From NCBI RefSeq assembly GCF_000421705.1, contig NZ_ATXN01000004.1, forward strand, positions 255,486 to 319,485: 64,000 nt of DNA. Reading direction: 5' to 3'. The position numbers were made by a program, and so were the translations under genes. Origin of the DNA: Brevundimonas naejangsanensis DSM 23858 (GTDB lineage Bacteria > Pseudomonadota > Alphaproteobacteria > Caulobacterales > Caulobacteraceae). Below are positions 60,356 through 64,000 of this stretch, in pieces; position 1 is the first letter of the stretch, and every line of letters begins with the position of its first letter. The notes beneath the pieces were generated by a model that was not told the DNA's origin, ran no database searches, and was given only the letters and a program-made list of their open reading frames with translations.

Positions 60356-61849
60356 ATGGCCGATATCCTGACCCCCGCCCTCGGTGAATCCGTCGCCGAA
60401 GCCTCCATCGCCAAGTGGACCAAGAAGGTCGGCGACGCCGTGAAGAAAGACGAAGTCCTGGTCGAGCTGGAAACCGACAAGGTCTCGCTCGAAGTCGTGG
60501 CGCCCGCCGACGGCGTGCTGTCGGCGATCAACGCCAATGACGGCGACACGGTCGTTCCCGGCACTGTGTTGGGCTCGGTGACCGAAGGCGGCGCCGCCGC
60601 GGCTTCGGCGCCTGCCGCCGCCCCTGCTGCTGCTCCGGCCGCTGCTCCGGCCGCTTCGGGCGGCGCTGCGGTCGACATCGCCGTGCCGACGATGGGCGAA
60701 AGCGTCGCCGAAGGCTCGATCGGAACCTGGCTGAAGAAGTCGGGCGACACGGTCGCCAAGGACGAGCTGCTGGTCGAGATCGAGACCGACAAGGTGGCCG
60801 TGGAAGTCTCGGCCCCGGCCGCCGGCGTCCTGACCATCACGGCTGCTGACGGCGCCACCGTGACCCCCGGTCAGGTGATCGGTTCGGTCGCCGCCTCGGG
60901 AGCCGCTGCTGCGGCTGCTCCGGCTGCGGCTGCTGCTCCGGCCAACACGGGTTCAGCGCAGGCTCCCGCCTCGGCTCACCTGTCGCCCGCCGTTCAGCGC
61001 GTCGTGTCCGAGAACAATCTGAACCCGGCCTCGCTGTCGGCTTCGGGTCCGAAGGGCAACATCACCAAGGCCGACGCCATCGCCGCCATCGGCGCCGCCG
61101 CTCCGGCTGCGCCCAAGGCTGCTGCGCCTGCCGCTCCCCGCGCCGACCAGCCGCGCGAAGAGCGGGTGAAGATGACGCGCCTGCGTCAGACCATCGCCCG
61201 TCGCCTGAAGGAATCCCAGAACACGGCCGCCCAGCTGACCACCTTCAACGAGGTGGACATGACCAACGTCATGGCCCTGCGCGCCCAGTACAAGGAAGTC
61301 TTCGAGAAGCGCCACGGCGTGAAGCTGGGCTTCATGTCCTTCTTCACCAAGGCGGTGGTTCAGGCCCTGCATGAAATCCCGGCCGTCAACGCCGAGATCG
61401 ACGGCACGGACATCATCTACAAGAACCACTACGACATCGGCATCGCCGTCGGCACCGACAAGGGTCTGGTGGTTCCGGTGCTGCGCGACGCGGATGCACT
61501 GTCGCTGGCGGGCATTGAGAAGGGCATCGCCGCCCTGGGCAAGGCCGCCCGTGACGGCGCCCTGACGATGGACCAGATGCAGGGCGGCACCTTCACCATC
61601 ACCAACGGCGGCACCTATGGCTCGCTGATGTCGACGCCGATCCTGAACACGCCGCAATCGGGCATCCTTGGCATGCACAACATCGTGCAACGTCCGATGG
61701 CCGTGAACGGCGAGGTCAAGATCCGTCCGATGATGTATCTGGCCCTTAGCTACGATCACCGCATCGTCGACGGCAAGGAAGCCGTGACCTTCTTGGTCCG
61801 CATCAAGGAACTGCTGGAAGACCCGGCGCGCGCCCTGCTGGACCTGTAA
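60356..61849 (+). CDS. sucB: Dihydrolipoamide succinyltransferase (E2) with two lipoyl domains
   Basis: Core of the 2-oxoglutarate dehydrogenase complex, 497 residues, about 90 longer than usual. Two lipoyl domains in tandem: residues 1-76 with ETDKVSLEV (lipoyl Lys42) and about 105-181 with ETDKVAVEV (Lys146), joined and followed by Ala/Pro linkers. Then the E1/E3-binding domain ([20 protein letters not shown]) and the catalytic domain ending [15 protein letters not shown] (His468). No lpd gene follows within the window. Confidence 0.96.
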   Translation: MADILTPALGESVAEASIAKWTKKVGDAVKKDEVLVELETDKVSLEVVAPADGVLSAINANDGDTVVPGTVLGSVTEGGAAAASAPAAAPAAAPAAAPAASGGAAVDIAVPTMGESVAEGSIGTWLKKSGDTVAKDELLVEIETDKVAVEVSAPAAGVLTITAADGATVTPGQVIGSVAASGAAAAAAPAAAAAPANTGSAQAPASAHLSPAVQRVVSENNLNPASLSASGPKGNITKADAIAAIGAAAPAAPKAAAPAAPRADQPREERVKMTRLRQTIARRLKESQNTAAQLTTFNEVDMTNVMALRAQYKEVFEKRHGVKLGFMSFFTKAVVQALHEIPAVNAEIDGTDIIYKNHYDIGIAVGTDKGLVVPVLRDADALSLAGIEKGIAALGKAARDGALTMDQMQGGTFTITNGGTYGSLMSTPILNTPQSGILGMHNIVQRPMAVNGEVKIRPMMYLALSYDHRIVDGKEAVTFLVRIKELLEDPARALLDL

Positions 61850-61875
61850 GGTCCGCGCGACGCGAACGACTGACG

Positions 61876-61904
61876 ACGGCGGGGTCTTGGGGCCCCGCCG
61901 TTTT
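61876..61904 (+). terminator. Intrinsic terminator of sucAB
   Basis: ACGGCGGGG (61876-61884) pairs with CCCCGCCGT (61893-61901), 8-nt loop, TTTT, 27 nt after sucB. Confidence 0.88.
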
Positions 61905-61934
61905 CAATTGGGCGGCGGATGATAAGGTGACGGC

Positions 61935-62372
61935 ATGAGCCTGGTCGAGATCGCCCGCTATCAAGACGTCTATGAGGCCGATCTGGCGGCCGCCTTCCTG
62001 TCGTCGCACGACATCGAGGTGTCCGTGACCGAGCGGTTCCAGACGACAGTCGATCCCCTGATGCAGCGCGCGTTGGGCATTCGTCTCATGGGGCGGGCGG
62101 ATCAGGCCGAGCAGGCGCGCGACCTGCTGAAACGCGCGCGGGCCGGAGAGTTCGCCACGGACGAGGGCGATGACCTGAACGCGCCCGATTCAACGGTTCG
62201 TGCAGCGTCGCGCGGGCTCGCCCTGCTGGCGTTCGCGTCTGGCGCGGGCTTTGTCGGCACCAGCCTGCCGCGCCGGTTCAGCGCCTTTCAGTGGACTGGG
62301 CTGGCGATCCTGGCGGCGGTGCTTTTGCTGAGCCTGGCCTTATGGTCAGTGGGCGTGCTGAACGGCGCCTAG
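61935..62372 (+). CDS. DUF2007 domain membrane protein
   Basis: 145 residues. The first 70 are a DUF2007-like domain (MSLVEIARYQDVYEADLAAA, LGIRLMGRADQAEQARDLL), a small alpha/beta fold called a putative signal-transducing domain. Two hydrophobic helices at about 93-110 and 120-140 add a membrane anchor. Overlaps the convergent gene by 4 nt. No defined function. Confidence 0.78.
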   Translation: MSLVEIARYQDVYEADLAAAFLSSHDIEVSVTERFQTTVDPLMQRALGIRLMGRADQAEQARDLLKRARAGEFATDEGDDLNAPDSTVRAASRGLALLAFASGAGFVGTSLPRRFSAFQWTGLAILAAVLLLSLALWSVGVLNGA

Positions 62373-62635
62373 AGGCCGACGTCCCAGACGCCGGCGTCGC
62401 GCATCCGGCATTCGCGGGCTTCGGCGGCGCGGCCGCCCATGTCATGGGCCATGCTGCGAATGGCGTCGGACACCGTCGTCTTGTGACGGCCCGGCACGAC
62501 GGCGTGGATGAATGCGCAGCCCGCCAGACGCATCAGCTTGAAGCCGAAGCGCGACGAGGCGGCCATATGCTCGAAATAGGTCTCGTTGACCTCACGCGGG
62601 TGATCGCGGAACAGACGATTGAAAGCGTTCGACAT
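62369..62635 (-). CDS. DUF6356-type small protein
   Basis: 88 residues: NRLFRDHPREVNETYFEHMA, then a hydrophobic helix FKLMRLAGCAFIHAVVPG and a helical end DAIRSMAHDMGGRAAEA with two further cysteine/His positions. The pattern HP-x-E-V-x-E-T-Y-x-x-H is that of DUF6356, conserved in alphaproteobacteria, function unknown. Stands alone between convergent DUF2007 and divergent acyl-CoA dehydrogenase. Confidence 0.75.
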   Translation of the reverse strand: MSNAFNRLFRDHPREVNETYFEHMAASSRFGFKLMRLAGCAFIHAVVPGRHKTTVSDAIRSMAHDMGGRAAEARECRMRDAGVWDVGL

Positions 62636-62792
62636 GCAGCCAGCCTAGCGTGTTCGCGCCGGTCCCTCTACCCGGCCGCCGCATTCTGGCCTAAACCCGC
62701 GCCAGGAATAGAGGGCGCTTCGTCACGTCGCTTCAACCCCGCGTGAGGCGGGCGCGGACGAATCTTCCTTTTCAGGCTCAAGAGGACGACAC

Positions 62793-63998
62793 ATGGCCGA
62801 CGGCAAGACCCCTTCCGCACAGAAATCTTCGGGCCAGACGTTCCGCTGGGATGATCCGTTCGACCTGACGGGGCGGCTGACGGACGAGGAGCGGATGGTT
62901 CAGGACGCGGCGCGGTCCTATGCGCGCGAGGCCCTGCTGCCGCGCGTGGTCGCCGCCTTCCGCGACGAGGTCTTCGATCGCGCCATCATGACGGAGATGG
63001 GCGAGATGGGCTTCCTCGGCGCCATGCTGCCGGAACAGTACGGCGGTTCCGAAGCGTCGCACGTCGCCTATGGCCTGATCGCGCGCGAGGTCGAGGCGAT
63101 CGACAGCGGCTATCGCTCGGCCATGAGCGTGCAGTCGTCGCTGGCCATGTACCCGATCTACGCCTTCGGCTCCGAAGAGCAGAAGATGAAGTTCCTGCCC
63201 AAGATGGCGGCGGGCGAACTGGTCGGCTGTTTCGGCCTGACCGAGGCCGACGGCGGGTCCGACCCGGCGTCGATGAAGACCACGGCGGTGGCGGTCGACG
63301 GCGGCTATCGCCTGAACGGCGGCAAATACTGGATCACCAACTCGCCCATCAGCGACCTGGCCATCGTCTGGGCCAAGCTGGACGGGACCATCCGGGGCTT
63401 CATCGTCGAGCGCGATTTCGACGGCTTCACCACGGGCAAGATCGGCGACAAGCTGTCGCTTCGCGCCTCGATCACCGGCGACATCGGCCTGAACGACGTC
63501 TTCGTGCCGGAAGCCAACATCCTGCCGGGCGTGCAGGGTCTGCGCGGGCCGTTCTCCTGCCTGAACAAGGCGCGTTTCGGCATCGCCTGGGGGGCGATGG
63601 GCGCGGCGGAATTCTGCTTCCACGCCAGCCGCGACTATGTGGCCGAGCGCACCCTGTTCGGCCGCCCGCTGTCGGCGCGCCAGCTGGTGCAGAAGAAGCT
63701 GGCCGACATGCAGACCGAGATCTTCCTCGGCTTCGAGGGCGCCTATGCCCTGGGCCGCCTGCTGGACACAGGGGCCTGGGTTCCCGAGGCCATCAGCCTG
63801 ATGAAGCGCAACAACTGCGGCAAGGCCCTGGCTGTCGCGCGCGAGGCCCGAGACATGCACGGCGGGGCCGGGATCACCGGCGAACTGCACGTCATGCGCC
63901 ACGCCATGAACCTGGAAACCGTCAACACCTATGAAGGCGCCCACGACGTCCACGCCCTCATCCTGGGCCGCGCCATCACCGGCGAAGCCGCCTTCTGA
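62793..63998 (+). CDS. Acyl-CoA dehydrogenase, glutaryl-CoA dehydrogenase type
   Basis: 401 residues. FAD enzyme of the ACAD fold with [18 protein letters not shown] (flavin loop), [37 protein letters not shown], and [20 protein letters not shown] at the C-terminus. The Glu in YEGAHD is the catalytic base position of glutaryl-CoA dehydrogenases, which decarboxylate glutaryl-CoA to crotonyl-CoA in lysine/tryptophan breakdown. No other gene of that pathway is beside it. It ends 3 nt before the window edge. Confidence 0.9.
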   Translation: MADGKTPSAQKSSGQTFRWDDPFDLTGRLTDEERMVQDAARSYAREALLPRVVAAFRDEVFDRAIMTEMGEMGFLGAMLPEQYGGSEASHVAYGLIAREVEAIDSGYRSAMSVQSSLAMYPIYAFGSEEQKMKFLPKMAAGELVGCFGLTEADGGSDPASMKTTAVAVDGGYRLNGGKYWITNSPISDLAIVWAKLDGTIRGFIVERDFDGFTTGKIGDKLSLRASITGDIGLNDVFVPEANILPGVQGLRGPFSCLNKARFGIAWGAMGAAEFCFHASRDYVAERTLFGRPLSARQLVQKKLADMQTEIFLGFEGAYALGRLLDTGAWVPEAISLMKRNNCGKALAVAREARDMHGGAGITGELHVMRHAMNLETVNTYEGAHDVHALILGRAITGEAAF

Positions 63999-64000
63999 TC

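Overview
The window is a chromosomal stretch of a GC-rich alphaproteobacterium. The gene set (sdhCDA, mdh, sucCD/sucAB, purH-heparinase-rpe, glnD-murJ-trpS, a vitamin/siderophore-type TonB receptor with an MFS partner), the codon use and the GTG/ATG 4-base overlaps suggest Caulobacterales, most like Brevundimonas. That placement is by eye and memory; no search was run. Nearly all of the DNA is coding. I see no rRNA, tRNA, CRISPR array, insertion sequence, prophage or biosynthetic gene cluster.

Layout. 1-5.6 kb: succinate dehydrogenase (sdhA cut by the window edge), a HIT protein, malate dehydrogenase and the ATPase ZapE. 5.7-16.2 kb: asd, the transporter RarD, a secreted SnoaL-like protein, a serine hydrolase, two exported aminopeptidases (M28 and M17), a flavoprotein, a Gre-type factor, a LysR regulator and a tiny divergent ORF. 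16.4-18.6 kb: groESL with a CIRCE operator and a matching promoter. 18.7-29 kb: envelope and stress genes (glycine-zipper proteins, pgi, a DsbD-type reductase with a redoxin lipoprotein, an OmpA lipoprotein, a lipid-kinase-like protein with a phosphoesterase, and a DUF1328/holin-like/DUF883 membrane-stress group). 29-41.6 kb: fumarylacetoacetase-fold hydrolase with maiA, a degenerate aldo/keto reductase, mutS, glnD, murJ, trpS, GNAT, and a frameshifted osmC. 41.7-44 kb: a PadR regulator and siderophore-interacting protein operon that looks like an E. coli YqjI/YqjH counterpart, with a striking AT-rich double operator. 44-50.5 kb: purH, heparinase II/III, rpe, corA with an unusual leader, tetR. 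50.7-54.6 kb: TonB receptor and MFS transporter. 54.7-61.9 kb: sucCD, a strong terminator, then sucAB, where the E2 has two lipoyl domains. The end holds DUF2007, DUF6356 and a glutaryl-CoA dehydrogenase-like gene.

How it works together. Four TCA-cycle steps are covered (2-oxoglutarate dehydrogenase E1/E2, succinyl-CoA synthetase, succinate dehydrogenase, malate dehydrogenase), in separate units at the two ends. Housekeeping units are punctuated by clear intrinsic terminators and by at least two families of dispersed intergenic inverted repeats, which lie mainly at operon ends.

The observations I would follow up first are the PadR/ferric-reductase operon with its twin palindromes, the SdhD subunit lacking any membrane histidine, the double-lipoyl OdhB, the corA leader, the aldo/keto reductase with no catalytic tetrad, and the two repeat families.
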